From positions 2,976,001 through 3,040,000 of the forward strand of contig CP152408.1 of NCBI GenBank assembly GCA_038961845.1: a stretch of DNA of 64,000 nucleotides. Reading direction: 5' to 3'. Position 1 is the stretch's first letter; every line of letters begins with the position of its first letter. The notes below the pieces were generated by a model that saw nothing but the letters and a program-made list of their open reading frames with translations, was not told where the DNA came from and did no database searches. Source of the DNA: Xylophilus sp. GW821-FHT01B05. Its GTDB lineage: Bacteria > Pseudomonadota > Gammaproteobacteria > Burkholderiales > Burkholderiaceae_C. Of this stretch, positions 17,852-30,054 are shown in pieces. The position numbers and the translations under genes were made by a program.

Positions 17852-18421
17852 ATGGCCCGCCCCCTCAGCGAAGAAAAACGCGAAGCGATCCTGGCCGCCG
17901 CCGCCGAACTCGTCTCGAGCTTGGGCACCGGCGCACCCACGGCGAAGATTGCCGCTGCAGCCGGTGTCGCCGAGGGCACGCTGTTCACCTACTTCGCGAC
18001 CAAGGACGATCTGCTGAACGAGCTCCTGGTTGATATCGAGACCGAGCTGGCGCAGGCGCTGCTCGTTTCCTACGGGGCAACCAAGGGCCCTCGCGAGCGC
18101 GTTCAGCGCGTGTGGGAGTGTCTGGTCGACTGGGGCAAAGCGAATCCTGTTCAGCGCAAGGCCATGCGGCAGCTCAAGGTGTCGGACCGCATCAGCGCGC
18201 AAACAACCCAGCGCTGCAATGCCTTGTTCGGCGAGATCCGCACAGTGATCGAAAGAAGCCTGGCCGGCCATGCTGACCCCAAGCGCGCCCCTTTCTACAT
18301 TGACCATGTCCTGATGGGCCTCGCGGATATCGCGATCGAGGCGACGGCTGCGAATCCGAAGAACCACAAGCAGTACAAGGAAGCGGGCTTCGACCTGTTC
18401 TGGCGGGGGATCAAGGCCTGA
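17852..18421 (+). CDS. TetR-family regulator of the DJ-1/SDR cluster
   Basis: A 189-residue protein. The HTH is in residues 8-55: 'KREAILAAAAELVSSLGTG', 'TAKIAAAAGVAEGTLFTYF', 'KDDLLNELL'. A helical ligand domain follows, with 'RRNALFGEIR'-like spacing typical of YcdC-type members. The gene lies between two copies of the same palindrome (17824 and 18447), so it very likely represses itself and the following operon. Comparable TetR/DJ-1/SDR clusters respond to reactive electrophiles in other bacteria (inference). Confidence 0.9.
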   Translation: MARPLSEEKREAILAAAAELVSSLGTGAPTAKIAAAAGVAEGTLFTYFATKDDLLNELLVDIETELAQALLVSYGATKGPRERVQRVWECLVDWGKANPVQRKAMRQLKVSDRISAQTTQRCNALFGEIRTVIERSLAGHADPKRAPFYIDHVLMGLADIAIEATAANPKNHKQYKEAGFDLFWRGIKA

Positions 18422-18446
18422 GGCTTTCTCTTTTTTACCACTCAAA

Positions 18447-18460
18447 TGAGCATGTGCTCA
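18447..18460. promoter_or_regulatory. TetR-type operator B upstream of the DJ-1/SDR operon
   Basis: TGAGCA-TG-TGCTCA. With its surroundings (ATGAGCANGTGCTCA-NN-CATT) it matches operator A over 21 positions with few changes. It lies 95 bases before the DJ-1 start. Confidence 0.8.
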
Positions 18461-18478
18461 CGCATTCAGGAGAACATC

Positions 18479-18520
18479 ATGTCATCCGCCGGATTACAGA
18501 GGCCGACGTTCGGAGCCTGA
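18479..18520 (+). CDS. Possible 13-residue leader peptide
   Basis: An ATG with an AGGAGA ribosome binding site at the ideal distance (18468-18473) opens a frame for MSSAGLQRPTFGA and a stop. It is either a regulatory leader peptide between operator B and the DJ-1 gene, or the severed start of a gene formerly placed here. The DJ-1 gene has its own AAGGAA site. Confidence 0.35.
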   Translation: MSSAGLQRPTFGA

Positions 18521-18555
18521 TCCTCGCCCCGCCGAAGCACTGAAAGGAACAAGTT

Positions 18556-19623
18556 ATGCCCACCACCAAGCGCCGCGCATTGATCATCATCTCGTCCGCC
18601 CGACAGCTGCCGCTGGCCGAACCGGCCGACGTCAAGTCGATCTCGACCGGGTTCTTCCTGGTCGAGATGGCTCAAGTGCTCAAGGAGTTCGAGAACGACT
18701 ACGAGTTCACCTTCGCCACCCCCGACAGCAACGCCCCCCAACTCGACATCAATGGCATGGCCCTGTCCATGCAGGCCATCGAGAAGACCGGGATTGTTAC
18801 CGTTCCCCTGCGCATGCAGCAGCGCCGCCGCTCGTTCGACGTCAACCGCTTCCGGCTGCGCCACCCCGAGCTGGTCGCCCGCCGCGAGCAGGAAATCCAG
18901 TTGCTGGAGCGGCACATCGGCCGGATCACGGTCTCCGAGCTATTGCCCAACAGCGAACCCGAGCTCGCCGTGTACCGCGCCGAACTGATCTGCCGCCTGG
19001 ACAAGCTGCCCGAGGGCGCCTTCCACTCGCTGCAGGACCTCGTCCTGCGTCACCGCGACCCGGCCGATCCGTTCACTTTCACCGACTTCGACTTCATCCA
19101 CACCCCCGGCGGCCACGCCCCCATGGTCGACTTCCGTGACAACCCGTGGCTCGGCGAAGCCCTTCACGTAGCCCGGGAGAACGGCGTCCTCATCTCGCTG
19201 ATCTGCCACGCGCCCGTGGCGGTGACCTCCACTCGTCATCGTATCGATGCTCAGGGCCACCCCTACCTCGTCAGCGACAACCCGTTCCTCGCCGCCACCA
19301 TCTCGACCGTTCCCACGATCGGCGAGTTGTTCGCGCTGCGGTTCCTCTACCCACGCGTCCCAGGGAAGAAGACACGACTCTCCTACTTCGTCGACAAGGC
19401 CATCAAGGAAGCCGGCTTCAAACTCGCGACCTCCCTGAACATGGCTGCCCCGCTACTGGCCTACGAGTCGTCCGTGCGGCTGCTCACCGGCAACGGCCCA
19501 CAGGCCATCGACCAGCAGGCTGCCAAGCTCCGCGCCATCCTCGCTGACACCCCGGCGCACCAAGAGCAAGCAGCAGAGAAAGCGACTTCGGCCGTCCATA
19601 CCAATAGGAGGATCACATCATGA
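18556..19623 (+). CDS. DJ-1/PfpI-family (class I glutamine amidotransferase-like) protein
   Basis: A 355-residue protein, longer than the usual 180-230 of this family. The core fold begins with 'KRRALIIISSARQLPL'. The nucleophile elbow is 'SLICHAPVAVTST' with C217, and a 'HTPGGHAPMVDF' loop precedes it. An insertion of about 70 residues (about 80-150) is charged and helical. Relatives include glyoxalase III/Hsp31-like deglycases and chaperones, and isonitrile hydratases. The C-terminal tail (after residue 310) ends 'GPQAIDQQAAKLRAIL' and recurs as a stump at 20439-20584. The stop overlaps the next ATG by 4 bases. Role likely in reactive carbonyl handling (inference). Confidence 0.85.
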   Translation: MPTTKRRALIIISSARQLPLAEPADVKSISTGFFLVEMAQVLKEFENDYEFTFATPDSNAPQLDINGMALSMQAIEKTGIVTVPLRMQQRRRSFDVNRFRLRHPELVARREQEIQLLERHIGRITVSELLPNSEPELAVYRAELICRLDKLPEGAFHSLQDLVLRHRDPADPFTFTDFDFIHTPGGHAPMVDFRDNPWLGEALHVARENGVLISLICHAPVAVTSTRHRIDAQGHPYLVSDNPFLAATISTVPTIGELFALRFLYPRVPGKKTRLSYFVDKAIKEAGFKLATSLNMAAPLLAYESSVRLLTGNGPQAIDQQAAKLRAILADTPAHQEQAAEKATSAVHTNRRITS

Positions 19624-20438
19624 GCAAAGTATGGTTTATCACTGGCACATCGAAGGGCTTTGGCCGCGAGTTCGCCCTCGCCGCCCTCGAGCGTGGCGAT
19701 AAAGTCGCAGCGACCGCCCGCAACACGGACACTCTGAGTGACCTGGTCGAGCAGTATGGTGACGCCGTCCTCCCGATCAAACTCGACGTCACCAACCGCG
19801 ACCAGGTGTTCGCCGCCGTGAAGTCCGCGCACGAGACGTTCGGGCGGATCGACGTCGTCGTCAACAACGCAGGCTACGGGCTCTTCGGAACGGTCGAGGA
19901 GATTACCGAACAGCAGCTGCGCGACCAGATGGAGACGAACCTATTCGGCGTTTTCCATGTCACGCAGGCGGTCCTCCCGATCCTGCGCGAGCAGGGCGCG
20001 GGCCACATCATCCAGATCTCGACCATGGGCGGCATCGTCGCGTTCCCGACCCTCGGCGCCTACCACGCGTCGAAGTGGGCACTGGAAGGGATGACGGACG
20101 CGCTCTCCCAGGAAGTCGCTGGCTTCGGCATCAAGGTCACCCTGGTCGAACCCGGTGGCTTCGCCACCGACTGGTCCGGTGCATCTGCCATCGTCGCCGC
20201 CGCGCACCCCGCGTACGCGGCGCTGCACGAGAACATGGCCGCGCGGCGGGCACAGGTTGTACTTCCGCAGCCGGTCGGCTTCGGGTCCGCGATCCTCACG
20301 GTCGTGGACGCTGAGAAGCCGCCGCTGCGCGTGTTCTTCGGGGAGGGGCCGACGCTGATGGCACCACAGGTCTACCAGCAGCGCCTGGCCGAGTGGGCCC
20401 AGTGGGCGCACGTCTCCAAGGCCGCGGAAGGCAAGTAG
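19620..20438 (+). CDS. Short-chain dehydrogenase/reductase, SDR 1 of the cluster
   Basis: A 272-residue classical SDR: 'WFITGTSKGFGREFALAAL' (cofactor loop), 'VVNNAGYGLFG', 'STMGGIVAFPTLGAYHASKW' (Ser, then YxxxK) and the C-terminal 'VEPGGFATDWSG'. Translation is coupled to the DJ-1 gene (ATGA overlap). It is a clear paralogue of SDR 3 at 21577 (about half identical by eye, with the shared 'DVTNRDQV' and 'FGIKVTL' blocks). Substrate unknown. Confidence 0.92.
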   Translation: MSKVWFITGTSKGFGREFALAALERGDKVAATARNTDTLSDLVEQYGDAVLPIKLDVTNRDQVFAAVKSAHETFGRIDVVVNNAGYGLFGTVEEITEQQLRDQMETNLFGVFHVTQAVLPILREQGAGHIIQISTMGGIVAFPTLGAYHASKWALEGMTDALSQEVAGFGIKVTLVEPGGFATDWSGASAIVAAAHPAYAALHENMAARRAQVVLPQPVGFGSAILTVVDAEKPPLRVFFGEGPTLMAPQVYQQRLAEWAQWAHVSKAAEGK

Positions 20439-20584
20439 GAAACGCCTGGCCACAGGCCATCGACCAGCAGGCCGCCAAGCTGCGCAGCGTGCTCACCAGC
20501 ACGCGAGCTGCCCAGCGCGCCGGCGGCAAGCAGCTGAGCCAGCAGACCGTGACCGTCCACCCGGCCGGTCACACACAACGATAA
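20439..20584 (+). pseudogene. C-terminal stump of a second DJ-1-family gene
   Basis: Directly after the SDR 1 stop, an open frame without a start encodes 'WPQAIDQQAAKLRSVL', then a divergent tail ending 'HPAGHTQR' and a stop at 20582. The first part matches the tail of the DJ-1 protein at 18556 ('GPQAIDQQAAKLRAIL') in both protein and DNA. It is the 3' end of a former second copy, so the cluster once held DJ-1/SDR pairs in tandem and lost most of one by deletion. Confidence 0.8.
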
Positions 20585-20593
20585 GGATCGAAA

Positions 20594-21511
20594 ATGTCCA
20601 AGAGCAAGGGCTTCACCGAAGCCGACGTCCCCGAACAGGCGGGAAAAAGCTTCATCGTCACTGGCGCCAACGCCGGCGTGGGTTTTGAAATCGCGCGGGT
20701 GCTTGCCGCCAGGCGCGCGCGCGTCCTGCTTGGCTGCCGTGAGCAGACCAGGGCGCAGGATGCCATCGCGCGGATCAAGCGGATCGCGCCGAATGCCGAT
20801 CTCGTCTGGTTGCCGCTGGACCTCGGTGACCTCGACAGCGTTCGCACCGCAGCCGAGATCGCCGCGAAGGAGCCACGGATCGATGCGCTCATCAACAATG
20901 CCGGGATCATGAACCCGCCGCTGACGCGCACGAAGCAGGGGTTCGAAGCGCAGTTCGGCGTCAATCATCTCGGCGTGTTCGCGCTCACCTCGCTGCTCCT
21001 GCCTAAGCTGGCGGAGACGCCGGGAACGCGGGTAGTAGTGACCTCGAGCGTCGCGCATCTGAGGGCCAAGATCGACTGGGACGACCTCAACGCCGACAAG
21101 AGCTACATCAAGAACGAACGCTACGGCGGCAGCAAGCTGGCGAACGCACTGTTCTTCTTCGAACTGGATCGTCGCCTGCGCGCGGCGAAGTCGCCCGTCA
21201 CAGCAATCGGCGTTCATCCTGGAGTCGCCGCCACAAGTCTTTTACGTCACATGGGGCTGATCCAGATCGTGGGCCCAATCTTCGGCCTGTTGTTCAATAG
21301 CGCCGACAAAGGCGCGTGGCCGGCACTTCTGGCTGCGACCGGCAAGGTGAAGCCCGGAGGCTATTACGGTCCCACCGGCTTTGCCGGAATCCGCGGCGTA
21401 GCCGGCGAAGCAAAGCGCGCGCCGCGTGCCGAAGATCCAGCACTCGCGAAGCGGCTGTGGGATGTCTCGGTGACGATGACGGGAATCGATCCCGGCCTCC
21501 CGGCGGCCTGA
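20594..21511 (+). CDS. Short-chain dehydrogenase, retinol-dehydrogenase-like (SDR 2)
   Basis: A 305-residue SDR of a different branch from SDR 1 and 3: 'FIVTGANAGVGFEIARVL', 'LINNAGIMNPPL', 'VNHLGVFALTSLLLPKL', 'SSVAHLRAKIDWDDLN' and YGGSK as the active-site motif. The long loop after the Ser and the C-terminal 'GYYGPTGFAGIRG' are typical of the oxidoreductase/retinol dehydrogenase group. The gene follows the DJ-1 stump by 9 bases and lies in the same direction as the whole operon. Confidence 0.9.
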   Translation: MSKSKGFTEADVPEQAGKSFIVTGANAGVGFEIARVLAARRARVLLGCREQTRAQDAIARIKRIAPNADLVWLPLDLGDLDSVRTAAEIAAKEPRIDALINNAGIMNPPLTRTKQGFEAQFGVNHLGVFALTSLLLPKLAETPGTRVVVTSSVAHLRAKIDWDDLNADKSYIKNERYGGSKLANALFFFELDRRLRAAKSPVTAIGVHPGVAATSLLRHMGLIQIVGPIFGLLFNSADKGAWPALLAATGKVKPGGYYGPTGFAGIRGVAGEAKRAPRAEDPALAKRLWDVSVTMTGIDPGLPAA

Positions 21512-21576
21512 TTTCAAACACGGTGCGGTGTCGCGCCGCAACTACCACCCGCTCTTCAAATAGAAAAATTGATCAT

Positions 21577-22425
21577 ATGTCTGAAAAAATCTGGTTTATT
21601 ACGGGTGCTTCACGCGGTTTTGGCCGCATCTGGGCAGAAGACGCGCTTAAGCGAGGTGACAAGGTTGTCGCAACAGCGCGATCGCTGGCCGACATCGCGC
21701 CCCTTGCCGATGGGTTCGGTGACGCCGTCCTGCCTTTGGTACTGGACGTGACCAACCGCGATCAGGTTGCCGACGTCGTCGCGACGGCGCACGCGCATTT
21801 CGGCCGTTTGGATATCGTCTTGAACAATGCCGGCTATGCGCTCGTCGGCGCGATCGAGGAAGCGAGCGAGGCCGAGGTTCGCGCCGAGTTCGACACCAAT
21901 GTTTTCGGCCCTCTTACCGTTATCCAGGCAGCCCTTCCGCTTCTGCGCGCCCAAGGCAGCGGCCATATCATCGGCGTCTCGAGCATCGCGGGGGTCTATG
22001 CCGGCCCGATCACCGGCTTCTATCACGCCTCCAAGTGGGCGTTCGAAGCTCTCCACGAGAGCCTTTCGAAGGAAGTCGCGCAGTTCGGCATCAAGGTCAC
22101 GCTCCTGGAGCCCGGCCCGTACGCGACAGACTTTTCGGGCCAATCCTCGCTGAAGATCGCCACGGGCATTGACGCCTATGCCGAGACGCGAGCACAGGTG
22201 TTCGCCGGCGGCGCAACCACGAATTTCGGCGATCCTGCCGCGACCTCGGCGTCCCTGTTCAAGGTCGTGGATTCCGACCAGCCGCCGCTGCGCTTCTTCC
22301 TTGGTACCGAAGGGCTGCCGGTGGCGCGCGCCGCCTATGCTGAGCGTCTGGCCGTTTGGGAGTCCTGGGAGGATGCCTCCAATGCAGCGCAAGGCCAGCC
22401 CAGGAAACAAGCCCTCGACCTTTGA
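21577..22425 (+). CDS. Short-chain dehydrogenase/reductase (SDR 3)
   Basis: A 282-residue SDR: 'WFITGASRGFGRIWAEDAL', 'VLNNAGYALVGAIEEASE', 'SSIAGVYAGPITGFYHASKW' and 'LEPGPYATDFSG'. I choose the ATG at 21577 because it aligns with SDR 1; the frame is open upstream to 21316 inside SDR 2, but that part is not SDR-like. No clear ribosome binding site is visible. It is the last cargo gene before sequence typical of integrative elements begins, about 22430. Confidence 0.9.
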   Translation: MSEKIWFITGASRGFGRIWAEDALKRGDKVVATARSLADIAPLADGFGDAVLPLVLDVTNRDQVADVVATAHAHFGRLDIVLNNAGYALVGAIEEASEAEVRAEFDTNVFGPLTVIQAALPLLRAQGSGHIIGVSSIAGVYAGPITGFYHASKWAFEALHESLSKEVAQFGIKVTLLEPGPYATDFSGQSSLKIATGIDAYAETRAQVFAGGATTNFGDPAATSASLFKVVDSDQPPLRFFLGTEGLPVARAAYAERLAVWESWEDASNAAQGQPRKQALDL

Positions 22426-22438
22426 TAAGAAGGGGGGC

Positions 22439-22458
22439 GCGGAGCGACAACGCTCCGC
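22439..22458 (-). terminator. Perfect hairpin after the DUF932 gene
   Basis: GCGGAGCG-ACAA-CGCTCCGC, an 8-bp perfect stem, 57 bases past the DUF932 stop. On the minus strand it is followed by a C-rich run and CTTCTTAT rather than clean Ts. It may mark the junction between cargo (SDR 3) and element backbone. Confidence 0.5.
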
Positions 22459-22515
22459 TACAGGGCTTGCCCGAGGGATCCAGGGGCTGCTGCGTGCCCC
22501 CGTCCGCTGTGGGGT

Positions 22516-23341
22516 TCAAGCTTTCAACTGGCGCAGGCCATCGGCCAGCAGCCACAAGGCGCGGTTCAGGCGCAGGTCTTGGTCGATGCCCTGCACGGGG
22601 CGGGTGGTCTGGCGGCGACCGTTGGCGCTGCGACCGTGCAAGCCGCGCAAGAGGTTTTCCTGCGTGCGGTTGAACACGCTCCACAGGTCGCGGCGGTCGT
22701 CGTCGAGACGGCGCGGCGCGAGCACCTGCGTTTCGGTGACGGGTGCAGGCTTGTCGGGGGCGTCGTACTTCAACGCCAGCGCGGCGCGGGCGAACACCTC
22801 GGCCTCGCCGCTGTCCAGCGTGACGGCCTGCATGGCATCGCGGGATTCCTGCGCCCGGTCGAAGCCGTGCAAGACTTCGTAAGCGCCTTCGATGACGTGT
22901 CCGGCTACGTCGCCCTTGTGCGGCACGCGCACGTCGGCCACGGTGTCACCGCATACCAGCCCGTTCTTGCAAACGAACCGGAACATGCCGGCGAGCATCT
23001 GATAGCTGCTTGTCCCGTCATGGGAGTTCAGCAGGATGATTTCGTTGGCCTCGCGGCCGTTGATCTGGCTGGCGTGGCGTAGCCGGACCAGGTGCTTGGT
23101 GTAGTCGCGGCGGTCGTCCTGCCGCACGCGGGTCTGCGTCACCATGAAAGGCTCGAAGCCTTCGCTGCGAAGCTCGCGCAGCACGGTGGCGGTGGGGATG
23201 TAGCTGTACCGTTCCGAGCGGCTTTCGTGCGGGGCGTCCGCGAAGATGGACGGGGCTACAGCGCGGATTTGGTCATCCGACAAGGGATGTTTCCGAGCGC
23301 AGCACCGGGGAGCGGGATGCGAAGCGGGAAGCAAGTTGCAT
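22516..23341 (-). pseudogene. DUF932 (phage/plasmid-like) protein gene with a one-base frameshift
   Basis: The natural start is the ATG at 23341 with AGGAG before it; it encodes MQLASRFASRSPVLRSE and then hits a stop after a few wrong codons. One extra T (plus strand, in TTT at 23290-23292) shifts the frame. In the next frame the usual protein continues with 'HPLSDDQIRAVAPSIFAD', 'RYSYIPTATVLREL', 'MVTQTRVRQDDRRDYTKHLV', 'EIILLNSHDGTSSYQMLAG' and 'FRFVCKNGLVCGD', to the end at 22516. This family is characteristic of integrative conjugative elements and prophages. The single-base change could be a real mutation or a sequencing error. Confidence 0.82.
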
Positions 23342-23829
23342 GGTCGTTCTCCTGACAAGGGTTGCTGTCGAAAAAGTCACCACCGGACTCCTAGATTCGG
23401 AGCCCGCCTTTCGGCTTCTCCGGTGGGGTCGGCGCGGAGACCTGGGCCGGCCTCGTTGCCACCGTCTTTCCTGAGTTCATCGCCCGCGACGGTCAGGAGT
23501 GCGCGGCCGGGGGCCGTCAAGGAGGCAAGCGCAGGGTTGGTGCGGCCCGCAGGCGCAGCCGAGGACACGGCCCTGCGCGCCTTGACGGCGCACGGCCGCA
23601 GGCTACAGTCGCGGACAAGGTGATGGAGTCAGGAAAGGCGGCTGGACAGGCAACCGGCCGCGGTTGGCGCGAACCCCACGCAAGCGGAGCGCGCAGGCCC
23701 GGCTCGAGGGGCCGGGCCGAAGGCGTCAGCGATATGGAAGGCTGGCGAATGCCAGTCCCGTCAGGGATGAGCGAAGAGCGAACCTGGCGCAGCGCGATCC
23801 CGCGAAGCGGAGACGCACAGGTTTTTCCG
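23342..23829. other. Element-type sequence between DUF932 and guaA, no gene
   Basis: About 490 bases without a convincing coding frame. It has the G/C-rich, repeat-poor look of the leader normally found before DUF932 genes in integrative elements. No integrase gene, tRNA or second copy of the guaA end was found here. Confidence 0.45.
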
Positions 23830-23834
23830 ATTTA

Positions 23835-25448
<1,614 letters not shown>

Positions 25449-25552
25449 GACGGGCCTGGGCGATACGGTAGATAGGGGCGGGGCGGAGCTGGAAAGCAGC
25501 GGGGCCGGCACACCGTGTGATGTGTCGGCCCTGCGGAGCTTCAGCGTGCGGG

Positions 25553-27930
<2,378 letters not shown>

Positions 27931-27944
<14 letters not shown>

Positions 27945-28377
27945 ACACCTTCTCGGCGCGGGCCACGAAGGCATCGACCATGCTGCCCGCGATGCGGTCG
28001 AACACCGGGCCGACCAGCATCGACAGCGCGGTGCTGGAGAAGCCATAGGTCAGGTCGAATTCGACCCGGCAAGCGCGTTGCCCGCCCTCGCCCACCGGTG
28101 TGAAGCTCCAGACGCCTTCCAGCTTGGAGAAGGGGCCGTCTACCAATTCCATGCGGACCTCGCGCCCCGGCACGTGGGTGTTGCGGGTGGTGAAGGTCTG
28201 GTGCAGGCCGCTGAAGGCGATGCCGACTTGCGCGGTCATGCCCTCGGCGTCTTGCGACAGCACGGCAGTGCGGTCGCACCAAGGCAGAAACTGCGGATAC
28301 TGGGCGACGTCGGTCACCAACTGGAACATTTCCTCGGCGCTGTACCAGATCAGGACGGACTTGTGGACGGTTTTCAT
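27931..28377 (-). CDS. ratA: RatA-family START-domain protein (ubiquinone-binding / COQ10-like)
   Basis: A 148-residue SRPBCC-fold protein: '[20 protein letters not shown]', '[15 protein letters not shown]', '[20 protein letters not shown]' and '[14 protein letters not shown]'. In E. coli the protein was described as an inhibitor of 70S ribosome association, while COQ10 homologues bind ubiquinone. I start at 28377 (MKTVHKSV) as in homologues. It is divergent from smpB with 94 bases between, the usual arrangement in proteobacteria. Confidence 0.9.
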
Positions 28378-28471
28378 AGAATCGATAGCTTTCGGCGCCT
28401 TTGTTGCACGCCTTCTGCAGCCCATTGTAGGGAGGGCTTCCATCCTGCCGCCGCGGCCTTATCTGAATCCC

Positions 28472-28948
28472 ATGTCCAAGAAAACCACCGAACCCTCCAC
28501 CCGCATCGCCGACAACAAGAAGGCCGCGTACAACTATTTCTTCGAAGAACGCTATGAGGCGGGCATGGTGCTGCAGGGCTGGGAGGTGAAGGCGCTGCGC
28601 GAAGGCAAGGTGCAGCTGACTGACGGCTATGTGGTGATCCGCGAGGGCGAGCTGTTCGTGATCGGCTGCCAGATCAACCCGCTCAAGTCGGCATCAACCC
28701 ACGTCAACCCGGACTCGGTGCGTACCAAGAAGCTGCTGCTGCACAAGGAGCAGATCAAGCGCCTGATCGGCAAGATCGAGCAAAAGGGCTACACCCTGGT
28801 GCCGCTCAACCTGCACTGGAAGGCGGGCAAGGTGAAGTGCGAGATCGCGCTGGCCAAGGGCAAGGCCGAGCACGACAAGCGCGACACCATCAAGGACCGC
28901 GAAGGCAAGCGCGAAGTCGAACGCGCCATGAAGGTCCACAACCGCTGA
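28472..28948 (+). CDS. smpB: SsrA-binding protein SmpB
   Basis: A 158-residue partner of tmRNA in rescue of stalled ribosomes. It has '[20 protein letters not shown]', '[19 protein letters not shown]' (OB-fold RNA-binding surface) and the basic C-terminal tail '[20 protein letters not shown]' that reaches into the decoding centre. Length and motifs are standard. It converges end-to-end with the hydrolase gene at 28949. Confidence 0.97.
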   Translation: MSKKTTEPSTRIADNKKAAYNYFFEERYEAGMVLQGWEVKALREGKVQLTDGYVVIREGELFVIGCQINPLKSASTHVNPDSVRTKKLLLHKEQIKRLIGKIEQKGYTLVPLNLHWKAGKVKCEIALAKGKAEHDKRDTIKDREGKREVERAMKVHNR

Positions 28949-30025
28949 TCACAGCGCGTGCAGCGGGTGCTCCTGCGGCGCCCAGGGGCTTTGGAAGAAC
29001 GGCGCCACCATCTCGGGCGTGACGTCTTCGATGCGCGGCGGGTCCCAGCGCGGCGCATGGTCCTTGTCGACCGCCAGCGCGCGTATGCCCTCCAGCGTCT
29101 CGCTGCGGCCGGGCCGCAGGTGGAAGCAGTGATAGACCAGGTCGCGCTCCATGCGCAAGTCCGCGGCCAGGTCCATGGCGCGGGCGCGGCGCACCTGCTC
29201 CAGCACCACGTGCAGCATCAGCGGCGAGCGCTTGCGCAGCGTGGCGGCTGTGGCTCGGGTGTCGTCGGTGCCGGCGGCCTCCAGCGCGGCCAGGATGGCG
29301 GGCACGCTGGATTCTGCAAAATATTGGTCAAAAGTGCCCCTAGCCCAGGCGGGACCTGGGCTAGTAGCTATCTTTTTTGAAGAAATCCATTCTTTGAACT
29401 CTTGCGCCGAGGCAAAGGGCGTGGCGCCCAGCGACTCCCACAGCGCCTGCTGCTCGGCGGACGGCAGCAAGTGGTCGGCCAAGCCCAGCGCAATGGCCTC
29501 GTCCGCGCCTATGGTTTCACCGGTCAGCGCCAGCCATTCGCCGGCATGGCCCGGACAACGGCTCAGGAAATAGCCGCCGCCCACGTCCGGGAACAGGCCA
29601 ATGGCGGTCTCGGGCATGGCCATCTTCGTGCGCTCAGTCACCAGGCGCAGGCTGGCGCCCTGGCTGATGCCCATGCCGCCGCCCATGACGATGCCGTCCA
29701 TGAAGGCGATGTAGGGCTTGGGGTAGCTGTGGATCAGGTGGTTGAGCTGGTATTCCTCGGTGAAGAAGGCCTCAAGATCCGCATCGCCCTCGCTGCCAAC
29801 CCGGTGGATGAAGCGGATGTCGCCACCCGCGCAGAAGGCGCCAAACGGGCCTTCCTTGCCCATGCCGCGCACGGCGACCAGCTGGATCGCCGGGTCGTCG
29901 CGCCAGGCCAGCAGTGCCTGCGTCAGCTCCCGCACCATGCCCAAAGACAGCGCGTTCAGCGCCTTGGGACGGTTCAGCGTGATGAAGCCGGCATTGCCGC
30001 GGGTTTCGAGAAGAATTTCGCTCAT
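28949..30025 (-). CDS. 3-hydroxyisobutyryl-CoA hydrolase (enoyl-CoA hydratase/isomerase family)
   Basis: A 358-residue crotonase-fold protein of the valine-degradation HIBCH type: 'FCAGGDIRFIH' (oxyanion hole), 'PYIAFMDGIVMGGGMGIS', 'MPETAIGLFPDVGGGYFLSR' (catalytic Glu and Asp) and 'RSPLMLHVVLEQVRRA'. It hydrolyses 3-hydroxyisobutyryl-CoA to the free acid. Residues about 216-233 ('SKKIATSPGPAWARGTFDQ') are encoded by a copy of the genus palindromic repeat (29327-29378) in frame. The EamA transporter gene ends 29 bases upstream, so the two are probably co-transcribed. Confidence 0.92.
   Translation of the reverse strand: MSEILLETRGNAGFITLNRPKALNALSLGMVRELTQALLAWRDDPAIQLVAVRGMGKEGPFGAFCAGGDIRFIHRVGSEGDADLEAFFTEEYQLNHLIHSYPKPYIAFMDGIVMGGGMGISQGASLRLVTERTKMAMPETAIGLFPDVGGGYFLSRCPGHAGEWLALTGETIGADEAIALGLADHLLPSAEQQALWESLGATPFASAQEFKEWISSKKIATSPGPAWARGTFDQYFAESSVPAILAALEAAGTDDTRATAATLRKRSPLMLHVVLEQVRRARAMDLAADLRMERDLVYHCFHLRPGRSETLEGIRALAVDKDHAPRWDPPRIEDVTPEMVAPFFQSPWAPQEHPLHAL
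29327..29378 (-). repeat. Palindromic repeat, copy A, inside the hydrolase reading frame
   Basis: Minus strand: AAAGATAGCTACTAGCCCAG, six further bases, CTGGGCTAGGGGCACTTTTG. The AGCCCAGG/CCTGGGCT arms are perfect. It is a relative of the copies at 36852, 52612 and 59251. It is translated and keeps the frame open. Confidence 0.8.
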
Positions 30026-30054
30026 GGGTCCTTGTGCTCCTTGGTTTTGGTTGG

